NCBI GenBank assembly: GCA_963710745.1
Contig: CAVQBP010000015.1
Span: 109,819 to 173,818 of the forward strand
Direction of reading: 5' to 3'
Origin: CAVQBP01 sp963710745
Lineage (GTDB): Bacteria; Bacteroidota; Ignavibacteria; Ignavibacteriales; Ignavibacteriaceae
Length of the DNA: 64,000 bases
Shown here: in pieces, positions 1 to 8,287 of the stretch
How positions within the stretch are numbered: the first letter of the stretch is position 1
Layout of the letters: the number at the start of each line of letters is the position of its first letter
The notes under the pieces: model-generated
The model's input: the letters and a program-made list of their open reading frames with translations, nothing else
Told to the model about the DNA's origin: nothing
Database searches by the model: none
Position numbers and translations under genes: made by a program

Positions 1-759
1 ATTTGTATTACCGAAACGGTTTTTTTGAGCTCTTAAGATTCGGAATGTATGATTGCTTTCCCCTTCAAATTGCAAAACAGTATCAACTATATGTTCTAAA
101 ATTTTTGGACCGGCAATCATTCCTTCTTTAGTTACATGTCCTATAATAATTACCGAAAAATGTTTCTTCTTTGCTTCCTCCATTAATAAAGAAGTGCATT
201 CTCTTATTTGTGTGATTGTGCCGGGTGAATTATCAAGCTCGCTTCTATAGACAGTCTGTATTGAATCGATTACTAAAACTTCCGGAGATAAATTTATTAC
301 AGCAGTTAGAATTATATTCAGGTCTGTTTCGGAAAGGATATAAAAATTATCCGAGTTAATTTTTAATCTTGTTGCTCTTATTTTTATCTGCTTTGCAGAT
401 TCCTCACCGGTTACATAAAGAACTTTCTGTTTAATCTCGGAAGCTGCCTGCATAGCCAGAGTAGATTTTCCGATTCCCGGATCCCCTCCGAGCAATACTA
501 TAGATCCCGGCATTATACCGCCGCCTAATACACGATCAAATTCGTTTATACCTGTTAATATTCTGTCATCTTCTGTGGCTGAGATTTCACTTATTTTATG
601 TATCTCTATTGATCCTTTAAAAGATTTCGGCTTCCCTTTTTTCTCTTCAACAATCTCTTCGGTAAAAGTATTCCAGTTCTCGCATTCGGGGCATTTGCCA
701 AGCCAGCGAAGCGATTCATAACCGCAGTTTGTACAAATATATTTTAAGCGTGTTTTCAT
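1..759 (-). CDS. radA: DNA repair protein RadA (Sms), N-terminal 253 residues; 3' end outside window
   Basis: RadA is a RecA-like ATPase that drives branch migration and processing of recombination intermediates. The reading frame runs from an ATG at 759 to the window edge, so about 200 C-terminal residues (the Lon-like domain) are missing from view. The N-terminus has the RadA zinc ribbon (CTNC near residue 10, CPEC near 27), then the Walker A motif GDPGIGKST near residue 95, a Walker B region (LVIDS), and the RadA-specific KNRFG motif just before the edge. There is no convincing Shine-Dalgarno sequence before the ATG, but MKTRLKYICTNCGYES is a standard RadA start. The CACTAAG repeats at 771-797 begin 12 bases upstream of the start codon, so the native leader may have been replaced. 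alaS lies further upstream on the same strand. Confidence 0.95.
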   Translation of the reverse strand, partial: MKTRLKYICTNCGYESLRWLGKCPECENWNTFTEEIVEEKKGKPKSFKGSIEIHKISEISATEDDRILTGINEFDRVLGGGIMPGSIVLLGGDPGIGKSTLAMQAASEIKQKVLYVTGEESAKQIKIRATRLKINSDNFYILSETDLNIILTAVINLSPEVLVIDSIQTVYRSELDNSPGTITQIRECTSLLMEEAKKKHFSVIIIGHVTKEGMIAGPKILEHIVDTVLQFEGESNHTFRILRAQKNRFGNTN

Positions 760-770
760 AAGAGGAATTA

Positions 771-797
771 ACCACTAAGACACTAAGAACCACTAAG
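771..797. repeat. CACTAAG direct repeats, left end of the GxxExxY element
   Basis: Three copies of CACTAAG (starting at 773, 781 and 791) lie in 27 bases. They match, in inverted orientation, the degenerate copies at 1212-1250 on the other side of the GxxExxY gene. The two blocks therefore frame the gene like terminal inverted repeats. Confidence 0.75.
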
Positions 798-1209
798 TTA
801 TTCTTTGGGAAGTTTAGCAAATTCTTCAGTAACTAGTGGAACCAGGCTTTGTGTGATATTTTCTGTATTAAAATTTATCAATAATCCTTTTGGCTTGCAT
901 GTTAATTTCAAATATGAAAGTAGTTGAGCTTTGTAAACTGGAATTAATACTTCAACGGCTTTCAAATTCAACTATTATTAAATCTTCGATAAGTAAATCA
1001 AGTACTAAATTAGTTCCTAAATTCTTTTTTTTATACTTAATTGGAACGGGAAGCTGTCTAAGAACTCTGAGATCATACAGCTTCAATTCTTCTGTCATAC
1101 AAGTCTCATAAACTGATTCCAATAAACCTGGACCTAATTGTTTATGAACCTCAATTGCACAACCTGCTATTTCATAAAAAAGTTGATTAATAATTTTTTG
1201 TGTCAGCAC
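798..1209 (-). pseudogene. GxxExxY family protein, broken by a one-base frameshift
   Basis: GxxExxY proteins are about 130 residues long, of unknown biochemical role, and often occur as scattered copies in bacterial genomes. The first 85 codons (GTG start at 1209) carry the family hallmark GPGLLESVYE and run to DLLIEDLIIVEFESR, then stop at 952. One base earlier the other frame reads IVELKAVEVLIPVYKAQLL and continues to KGLLINFN and a stop at 798-800. That second stretch is the expected C-terminal half. An extra A in the three-A run at 964-966 (plus strand) explains the break. The restored protein would be about 136 residues. It could be a true pseudogene or a sequencing error; the family call does not depend on which. 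It sits between alaS and radA, framed by CACTAAG repeats. Confidence 0.85.
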
Positions 1210-1211
1210 GC

Positions 1212-1250
1212 CCTCTAAGTGTTTTTTAGTGGACTAAGTGCCTTAGTGGT
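1212..1250. repeat. Degenerate CACTAAG repeats (inverted), right end of the GxxExxY element
   Basis: Read on the minus strand, this block starts ACCACTAAGGCACTTAGTCC and continues with CACTAAA and CACTTAG copies. It is the inverted counterpart of the block at 771-797. It overlaps or directly precedes the GTG start of the GxxExxY frame. Confidence 0.65.
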
Positions 1251-1269
1251 AAAAATAAATTTAAGTATT

Positions 1270-3852
1270 TTACTGACTTGATACAATTTTTTCAACGTTC
1301 TTTAAAGCTTGAGGGATCTGGGATGTATCTTTTCCGCCGGCCGTCGCGAGATGTGGTCTTCCTCCTCCTCCTCCTCCAACTATTTTAGCCAGCTCCCCAA
1401 CTATTTTCCCTGCACTTAGCTTTTTCTCTTTAATTAAATCATCTGAAACAATACAAACAATTGCAGCTTTGTTATCTATCTTTGATATTAAAACTCCGAC
1501 AGCTCCTTTGGTCTTGTTTCTTAATTCATCGCCGAAAGATTTTAATTCATCCATGTTTTCAACATTAAGCTCAGCTTTGTAAATTTTTATTCCATTTAAA
1601 TCTATGGGTTTTGAAAGAACAGAATCTAGCTGTCCCATTTTACTTTGCAGCCTTAATTCTGAAATCTCTTTTTCCAGCTTTTTCTTTTCATCAATCAGTC
1701 CGGCAATTTTCTCTTCCGATTTTTTAATATGATTTATCTGGGAATTGATATAATTTTCAACTCCCAAACCTGTTACAGCTTCAATCCTGCGAACCCCGCT
1801 GGAAATAGATGACTCACTTATAATTTTAAATAAACCTATTTGAGAAGAATTTTTAACATGCGTGCCGCCGCAGAATTCCTTGCTGAAATCACCGAACTGA
1901 ACAACATTAACTTTGTCTCCGTATTTATCGCCGAAGAACATTAACGCTCCCATTTTCTTTGCTTCATCAAACGGGATATTTCTGTGGTGCTGAAGAGGAA
2001 TATTTTCTCTTAATTTTTCATTTACTATAGTCTCAATTTCTTTTACTTCACCTTCACTTAATTTTGTATAATGAGTAAAATCGAAACGTAATCTGTCGGG
2101 ACCAACATACGAACCTGCCTGGTGAACATGAGTCCCCAGGATCTTTCTTAATGCAGCATGAAGAAGGTGAGTCGCAGTATGGTTTCTCATAATATCCCAT
2201 CTACGCTTCTCATCTACATTTGCAATAACTTCCTCTCCCGGCTGAATGATCTTTTGATTTTCATTTTCAAGTACATGAATAGTTCTGTTATCGATTTTTG
2301 TTACATCAAGAACATTAAAAGGAGCAGACTCAACAATGATTTTTCCAAGATCATCTATCTGCCCGCCTGCTTCAACATAAAAAGGAGTTTTATCAAGAAT
2401 GATTAAATCATTTCCGTTTTCTTTCTTATGCCCTATAATTTTAGCATTGGATTTAAGTTCATCATAACCGGTAAAGGTTGATTGTTCCGATTCAGCCAGG
2501 TTAAAATCTTTCAAATCACTTATTGATATATTGACAGAAGCAAACTTATCTTTTGAAGCTTCTCTTGCCCGTTCTCTCTGAATTTCCATTAAATTATTAA
2601 AGCCAGCTTCATCGATAGTAAAACCGTTTTCTTTTGCCATAACATTTGTTAAGTCAGCAGGGAATCCGTAGGTATCATACAGTTTAAATACATCTTCTCC
2701 CGGAATAATCTTTATACCCTTCATGGACAAACCTTTTATAAGTTCATCAAAAAGTTCTATGCCTCTATCCAGTGTTGCATTAAAGCTTTCCTCTTCTCCT
2801 TTAATTATTTTTTCGATATAATTCTGTTTTTGTTTTATCCCCGGGAAAACATTTCCCATAGTAGAAGCTAAAACATCAACTAATTTATGAAGAAACGGAT
2901 CATTTAAATTAAGTTTTCTGCCGTGACGTGCAGCTCTTCTTAATATTCTTCTTAACACATAACCGCGCCCTTCATTCCCCGGAACCGCACCATCTGAAAT
3001 TGCAAATGTTAAAGCCCTGATATGATCGGCAATTACTCTCATAGAAATTTTATCAGCTTCCTTCTCATATTTAATTCCGGAGAGTTTTGATACTTCATCA
3101 ATTAATGGAGTAAAAACATCCGTATCATAATTTGAACTTTTTCCCTGCATGATGGCACATACTCTTTCGAAACCCATACCTGTATCAATATGTTTGGCTG
3201 GAAGTTCACGAAGGTTGCCTTTTTCGTCTTTATTATATTGAATGAAAACAAGATTCCATATTTCAATACATTCCGGTAAGCCGGCGTTTACGAATTTTGG
3301 ATTATCAAAATCATCACTTAAGTTGATATGAATTTCAGAACATGGCCCGCAGGGACCGGTTTCCCCCATTTCCCAGAAATTATCTTTTTCATCAAATCTT
3401 AAAATATGATCAGGTTTTATATCTGTTTTAGTTTTCCATAATTCATATGCTTCATCATCTGTCCTGTATACGGTTGCCCACAATCTTTCTTTAGGCAGCT
3501 TCCAGACATCGGTTAAAAGTTCCCATCCCCAAACAATTGCTTCTTCTTTATAATAATCTCCAAAAGACCAGTTGCCTAGCATTTCAAAAAAAGTATGATG
3601 ATAAGTGTCGTACCCCACTTCTTCAAGGTCATTATGCTTACCGCTTACACGTATACATTTTTGTGTATCTGCGGCTCTTGTATAATCCCTTTTACCTTTT
3701 CCCAAAAAGACATCCTTAAACTGGTTCATTCCTGCATTTGTAAAAAGGAGGGTCGGATCATCAAAAGGAACTACAGGTGCACTCGGTACTATTCGATGCT
3801 GCTTGCTTTTGAAAAAATCTAAAAATTGCTCTCTTATTTCGTTTGAAGTCAT
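1270..3852 (-). CDS. alaS: Alanine--tRNA ligase
   Basis: Class II aminoacyl-tRNA synthetase that charges tRNA-Ala in the cytoplasm. At 860 residues it is full length for the family (about 875). In order it has the catalytic domain (start FLDFFKSKQHRIVPSAP, then VVPFDDPTLLFTNAGMNQFK), the tRNA-recognition region, the editing domain with the zinc-binding HTATH near residue 557 and FCGGTH near 658, a coiled coil around residues 715-750, and the C-terminal C-Ala domain with a GGGGGGRPHLA glycine run. The ATG at 3852 follows a usable AAGGA ribosome-binding site. The gene is divergent from the radical SAM gene at 4072. Downstream on the same strand are the GxxExxY element and radA. Confidence 0.98.
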   Translation of the reverse strand: MTSNEIREQFLDFFKSKQHRIVPSAPVVPFDDPTLLFTNAGMNQFKDVFLGKGKRDYTRAADTQKCIRVSGKHNDLEEVGYDTYHHTFFEMLGNWSFGDYYKEEAIVWGWELLTDVWKLPKERLWATVYRTDDEAYELWKTKTDIKPDHILRFDEKDNFWEMGETGPCGPCSEIHINLSDDFDNPKFVNAGLPECIEIWNLVFIQYNKDEKGNLRELPAKHIDTGMGFERVCAIMQGKSSNYDTDVFTPLIDEVSKLSGIKYEKEADKISMRVIADHIRALTFAISDGAVPGNEGRGYVLRRILRRAARHGRKLNLNDPFLHKLVDVLASTMGNVFPGIKQKQNYIEKIIKGEEESFNATLDRGIELFDELIKGLSMKGIKIIPGEDVFKLYDTYGFPADLTNVMAKENGFTIDEAGFNNLMEIQRERAREASKDKFASVNISISDLKDFNLAESEQSTFTGYDELKSNAKIIGHKKENGNDLIILDKTPFYVEAGGQIDDLGKIIVESAPFNVLDVTKIDNRTIHVLENENQKIIQPGEEVIANVDEKRRWDIMRNHTATHLLHAALRKILGTHVHQAGSYVGPDRLRFDFTHYTKLSEGEVKEIETIVNEKLRENIPLQHHRNIPFDEAKKMGALMFFGDKYGDKVNVVQFGDFSKEFCGGTHVKNSSQIGLFKIISESSISSGVRRIEAVTGLGVENYINSQINHIKKSEEKIAGLIDEKKKLEKEISELRLQSKMGQLDSVLSKPIDLNGIKIYKAELNVENMDELKSFGDELRNKTKGAVGVLISKIDNKAAIVCIVSDDLIKEKKLSAGKIVGELAKIVGGGGGGRPHLATAGGKDTSQIPQALKNVEKIVSSQ

Positions 3853-4071
3853 AATTCCTTAGGTAAATTTTAAATATTTTACTAAAATAATAAAATTATA
3901 TGATAATCTGCGGTTATTCGGTATTGATATATAAAGTAAAATTTCAATTTCGCTTATCAAATAAAGGGCAGGATTATCATTAAAAAGAAAATTTAAGATT
4001 TTTCCAAAATAATTCCACAGTTTTTTAAAAATTCTATTATTAAATTTCTCTTCATTTTATGTTTTTTTATT

Positions 4072-5067
4072 ATGAATTTTATACCTTCTTACAAAAATAT
4101 AAGCTCAGAAGAATTTGAGTATAGAGAAAAACTTGCAGATGACATATTACGTTCCTGTACAAGTTGTCCCAGGAATTGCAGAATTGACAGAACTAATGGA
4201 GAATTGGGAATTTGTGCCAGCGGTTCTTTACCTGTAGTCTCATCTTATACTCCTCATTTCGGAGAGGAGCCGGTTTTATCGGGAACCAGAGGAGCAGGGA
4301 ATATCTTTTTCGGAAACTGCAACTTGAACTGCGTTTACTGCCAGAATTTTGTTATAAGCCAAAAACCAAAAGTTGAAAAAAAGAATGAAGTTACAATTGA
4401 ACATCTGGCAGATATAATGATTGAGCTTCAGCAGAAAGAATGTCATAATATCGGATTAGTTTCTCCTACACATTATTCTGTCCCGGTTTTTAGATCAATT
4501 AAATCAGCTGTTGAAAAAGGATTGAACCTTCCGATAATTTATAATACAAACGGTTATGATTCAGTTGAAATGTTAAAGCTTTATGATTGTGTTATTGACA
4601 TCTATTTACCCGATTTTAAATATGGCGATAATACCGAAGGAAAAACCTATTCTAAAGTAGAAGATTATTTTGACAGGACAAAAGAAGCTATTATGGAAAT
4701 GTACCGGCAGGTCGGTAGCGATCTCATTTATGAAAATGGAGTAGTAGTTAAAGGCTTAATCATAAGGCACTTAATTTTGCCGAACGGACTTGCAGAAACA
4801 GAAAAGGTATTTAAATTTATCGCTGAACTTGATAGAAGAATTCATGTTTCCTTAATGGCACAATATTATCCCACGAATGTTGCAAGCAGGTATATGCTGA
4901 TAAGCAGATCTGTTTCCAATGCCGAATATGCGAGAGCAATAGAATTACTTGATAAATTCGGTTTAGAAAACGGATGGATCCAGGAACTGGAAAGTAATGA
5001 ATCCTACCGTCCGCATTTTGAAGAAAACAGAGCCGATCCTTTTAATAACGGAAAAAGGAAGATTTGA
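4072..5067 (+). CDS. PflX-like radical SAM protein (COG1313 type)
   Basis: A 331-residue radical SAM enzyme of the group named after PflX, annotated as pyruvate-formate-lyase-activating-like but without a proven substrate. The SAM-binding [4Fe-4S] motif is CNLNCVYC (C83, C87, C90). Before it is a second cysteine group (C29, C32, C36, C48) and the conserved SYTPHFGEEPVLSGTRGAG stretch, both typical of this group. No pyruvate formate lyase or other glycyl radical enzyme is visible in the window, so the activase role is not supported by context. The gene is monocistronic, convergent with the membrane protein at 5112-5618 and divergent from alaS. Confidence 0.85.
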   Translation: MNFIPSYKNISSEEFEYREKLADDILRSCTSCPRNCRIDRTNGELGICASGSLPVVSSYTPHFGEEPVLSGTRGAGNIFFGNCNLNCVYCQNFVISQKPKVEKKNEVTIEHLADIMIELQQKECHNIGLVSPTHYSVPVFRSIKSAVEKGLNLPIIYNTNGYDSVEMLKLYDCVIDIYLPDFKYGDNTEGKTYSKVEDYFDRTKEAIMEMYRQVGSDLIYENGVVVKGLIIRHLILPNGLAETEKVFKFIAELDRRIHVSLMAQYYPTNVASRYMLISRSVSNAEYARAIELLDKFGLENGWIQELESNESYRPHFEENRADPFNNGKRKI

Positions 5068-5111
5068 TGTTAGATTGAAAATGAAAGTGAAAAAACGATC
5101 TGCCTCTTTAA

Positions 5112-5618
5112 TTACTTCTCACGATGTATTACCAAAATTATTCCAACTGCAATTAAAACAACCGGCCAGTAATTTAAAGTAATTTGCCAGATTGCATTTA
5201 AAAAAACGGGCAGGCTGATCTCACCATTGTAAATAGTAACAATTGTTCCTGAAACGAAAAATAGAACGGATACTAAAAGGACAGTTTTATCATGAAGATT
5301 ATCAAGGAACAGCATTAAAAAACTTATTGAGAAAATCAGCAGCAATGCAGGAATTATAAGAGGTGATTCCTGGAAAAATTCAAATTTACTAACAATGTAA
5401 AGGAATAATCCTGATAAAAAGATTATCGATCCAATAAATAACCGTCCTCTTTTATTATTTCCGAAAGAGATATATACAAGGCTGATACCGTAAAAAATTA
5501 AGCCGTATCCCAGGATCTCCCTGTTATCAAAATCAATTATTCCCCAGAATTTTAAAAGTATAGAGAGTGCAAGGAAAGTAAGCAGGTAAATTAAAATTGA
5601 TTGGTGATGCTTATTCAA
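5112..5618 (-). CDS. Integral membrane protein with LiaI/LiaF-like C-terminal segment
   Basis: A 168-residue protein with about six predicted membrane helices and very short loops. The last helix region, with the pattern LNYWPVVLIAVGIILVIH, resembles the transmembrane segment shared by LiaI/LiaF-type and DUF5668 proteins. These are often linked to envelope-stress sensing, but the match is only to a short hydrophobic motif. It lies 24 bases downstream of the arginase gene on the same strand, so the two are probably co-transcribed. No function is assigned. Confidence 0.6.
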   Translation of the reverse strand: MNKHHQSILIYLLTFLALSILLKFWGIIDFDNREILGYGLIFYGISLVYISFGNNKRGRLFIGSIIFLSGLFLYIVSKFEFFQESPLIIPALLLIFSISFLMLFLDNLHDKTVLLVSVLFFVSGTIVTIYNGEISLPVFLNAIWQITLNYWPVVLIAVGIILVIHREK

Positions 5619-5642
5619 TATAATACAGTATTTATTGGAAAA

Positions 5643-6578
5643 TTATAATATTCGTTGCCCCAGACTGGAGGCTATAATATTTGTTGCGAATTCTGCACTT
5701 TTATTTCTATTATCTAAAATAGGATTAACTTCCGTTACTTCCAATGAGGACATACAGCCGCACTCGGCAATAGATTCCATTAACAGATGCGCCTCGCGGT
5801 AGCTTAATCCCCCGGGAACAGGCGTTCCGACCCCGGGAGCAAATGTAGGGTCTACTACATCCAGGTCAAAGCTTACATGGATATGATCGACCTTTTTCTG
5901 AAACTGTTTCAGTACCCTGGCAATTATCCTGTGAATACCCAGCTTATCAATATCAGACATTGTATATACAGTTACCCCAAGCTTCCTGATGTTTTCTTTT
6001 TCCAGGAAATCAATGCTTCTAACACCGATTAAGACACAGTTCTCAGGTTTTACTTTTGGGGAAAAACCTGATAAATTTACCAGCTTTTCATTTCCAATAC
6101 CTAAAGAAACGGCCATCGGCATGCCATGAATATTTCCCGAAGGAGTAGTTTCATCCGTATTCATATCGGCGTGTGCATCGATCCAGATTATTCCGGTTTC
6201 CAGATCTTTTTTTCTGCAATATGTTGAAACGCCTGCAATAGTACCGAGCGCCATTGAATGATCTCCGCCGATGCATAACGGGAATTGATCCTGCTCAAGC
6301 ACCTTTTCAACTTTCTTAGCTAAAATTTTGGTGGTTTTTAATATTTCAGGCAGATATTTTAATTTGGGATTAGTTCCGAGAGTCCTGGAGTTCTGCAGCT
6401 CGATATTCTGGATATAAATATCACCGCTGTCGTTTACCTTAAACCCGAGTTTTTTCAATTTTGTTTCTATTCCGGCAATTCTGATTGCTGAAGGTCCCAT
6501 GTCAACTCCTCTGCGGCCTGAGCCGAGATCCATTGGAAAACCTATTATATTTACTGTTTTTACCGGATTTTTTTTCAT
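5643..6578 (-). CDS. rocF: Arginase / ureohydrolase family
   Basis: Hydrolyses arginine to ornithine and urea using a binuclear manganese centre. The 311-residue length fits arginase. The metal-binding signatures are all present: GGDHSMALG (H107), DAHADMN (D134, H136, D138) and SFDLDVVDP near residue 239. The N-terminal GSGRRGVDMGPSAIR pattern is typical of true arginases rather than agmatinases. A related ureohydrolase such as formiminoglutamase cannot be excluded by eye. No urease or ornithine-handling gene is adjacent. The small membrane protein at 5112-5618 follows it. Confidence 0.88.
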   Translation of the reverse strand: MKKNPVKTVNIIGFPMDLGSGRRGVDMGPSAIRIAGIETKLKKLGFKVNDSGDIYIQNIELQNSRTLGTNPKLKYLPEILKTTKILAKKVEKVLEQDQFPLCIGGDHSMALGTIAGVSTYCRKKDLETGIIWIDAHADMNTDETTPSGNIHGMPMAVSLGIGNEKLVNLSGFSPKVKPENCVLIGVRSIDFLEKENIRKLGVTVYTMSDIDKLGIHRIIARVLKQFQKKVDHIHVSFDLDVVDPTFAPGVGTPVPGGLSYREAHLLMESIAECGCMSSLEVTEVNPILDNRNKSAEFATNIIASSLGQRIL

Positions 6579-6758
6579 TAAAAAATAACTTTACTTAATA
6601 ATATTTAAATAAATAAATTTCTTTAAAAAACATCAATGAATTAAGACATTAAATTAAATAGTTTCTTTTCTAATTACTAATGTTCTGTATTATACAGGGA
6701 CTTACTAAAATATTCTTTATTCCTTATATTCAATCTCTCAAAAATCTGTTTTTTGTAA

Positions 6759-8111
6759 ATGATTACAATAAAAAAAGAACCAACTGTAAGCGTTGGAATT
6801 TTTACCGAAGAAAAAGTAGTTTTTGAACTTTACGGTGATTATAAAACTTCCGGGATAAAACAAACTTTCAGCGGAAGGTTCAATGCCGAAGTTGAAGAAG
6901 GACGAATTATATGTAAAAAAGGGGAAGAAAAAATTGAAATCTCTGATGAAATTATCTTCAAACCTCTTGATGAAAATACGGATACATTTTTAATTAAAGA
7001 TGTTATAATCGGGATTAAATTTCATTGGGAAAGAAAAGAGAAGCAGAGGTTCCAGGGTTCATTGAAATTAAAAAGAATTGATAACAAGATTATTGTAATA
7101 AATATCCTTCCCATAGAAAAATATCTGGTAAGCGTTATCTCTTCAGAAATGAGCTCTAAAAGTTCAATCCAATTATTAAAATCTCATGCAATTGTATCCA
7201 GAAGCTGGATTTTAGCACAGCTTGAAAAACGAATTTCAGATGGAAAACAAAATGAAAACGCTCAAACTTTTTTTGAATCTGAAACAGAAATGATAAAATG
7301 GTATGATGGTAAGGAACATAAGCTTTTTGATGTATGCGCTGATGACCATTGCCAGCGTTATCATGGTGTTACTAAAATTTTTTCCAACACGGCTTTGAAC
7401 GCTATTGATGAAACCAGGGGTATTGTGTTAACATATGATGATACTATTTGCGATACAAGGTATTCCAAATCCTGCGGCGGAGTAACCGAATCATTTAAGA
7501 ATGTCTGGGAATCAAAAGATTATAAATACCTTTCTTCTGTTGTAGATTATAAATACTATCCTGAAAATTATAACCTGAACTTTTCCGATGAAAATATTGC
7601 ACGGAAGTGGATTAAAGGGAATCCCTCGGGATACTGCAATACTTCTGATGAAAGAATACTTTCCCAGGTCCTTTTAGATTTTGATCAGGAGACAAAAGAT
7701 TTTTACAGGTGGAAAATTGAATATACACAGCAAGAATTATCCGGTATTATCAAAACGAAAAGCCAGATTGATTTTGGTGAAATTAAGGATCTGATTCCTG
7801 TCGAAAGAGGTGATTCTTCTCGGCTTATTAAACTGAAAATAGTAGGAACTAAAAAAACGCTAATAATAGGGAAAGAATTGGAAATTAGAAGGATTCTTTC
7901 ACAATCCCATCTTTATAGTTCTGCAATTATTATTGATAAATATGATATTCAAAATAATATCCCGCAAAAATTTATTATAATGGGGGCAGGATGGGGACAT
8001 GGAGTAGGCCTTTGCCAGATCGGTGCCGCTGTAATGGCTTCAATCGGACATCAATTTGATGAAATTGTACTGCATTACTTTAAGGATGCAAAACTTAAGA
8101 AAATCTATTAG
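6759..8111 (+). CDS. SpoIID/LytB domain protein
   Basis: SpoIID-domain proteins act on peptidoglycan: SpoIID of spore formers is a lytic transglycosylase and LytB enhances an amidase. The 450-residue protein shows the family landmarks: PIEKYLVSVISSEM near residue 120, HAIVSRSWIL, a CGGVTESFKNVWE segment, and the C-terminal GWGHGVGLCQIGA motif near residue 410. Sporulation is not implied; the domain is common in non-sporulating bacteria. No signal peptide is visible at the predicted start (MITIKKEPTVSVGIF), which is odd for a cell-wall enzyme. No better in-frame upstream start was seen. Its own upstream gap (6579-6758) likely holds the promoter. Confidence 0.85.
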   Translation: MITIKKEPTVSVGIFTEEKVVFELYGDYKTSGIKQTFSGRFNAEVEEGRIICKKGEEKIEISDEIIFKPLDENTDTFLIKDVIIGIKFHWERKEKQRFQGSLKLKRIDNKIIVINILPIEKYLVSVISSEMSSKSSIQLLKSHAIVSRSWILAQLEKRISDGKQNENAQTFFESETEMIKWYDGKEHKLFDVCADDHCQRYHGVTKIFSNTALNAIDETRGIVLTYDDTICDTRYSKSCGGVTESFKNVWESKDYKYLSSVVDYKYYPENYNLNFSDENIARKWIKGNPSGYCNTSDERILSQVLLDFDQETKDFYRWKIEYTQQELSGIIKTKSQIDFGEIKDLIPVERGDSSRLIKLKIVGTKKTLIIGKELEIRRILSQSHLYSSAIIIDKYDIQNNIPQKFIIMGAGWGHGVGLCQIGAAVMASIGHQFDEIVLHYFKDAKLKKIY

Positions 8112-8164
8112 CGAATATGGCTTTGTTATGTAATCAAATTAGATATAATAATTCAAATCAACTT

Positions 8165-8224
8165 GCATGGATGCATTTTTGCATGCTTGCATAAGACTAA
8201 TATAATTATGCCCTGCATCCATGC
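8165..8224. repeat. Perfect 11-bp inverted repeat with GCAT-rich loop
   Basis: GCATGGATGCA at 8165-8175 is the exact reverse complement of TGCATCCATGC at 8214-8224. The 38-base interval has further GCATGC/TGCAT units. It lies between the SpoIID gene and the next glycosyltransferase. No T-run follows, so it is not an obvious terminator. Confidence 0.6.
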
Positions 8225-8287
8225 TAAAAAAATTATTATGAGTTTTTTTGTTATACTGTTTAGTTATTTTTGATTTTCTAATTTTAT

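Noticed and set aside
4072..5067. Pyruvate formate lyase activating enzyme as a firm call
   Set aside because: The protein is of the PflX group and no glycyl radical enzyme is near, so only a radical SAM call is safe.
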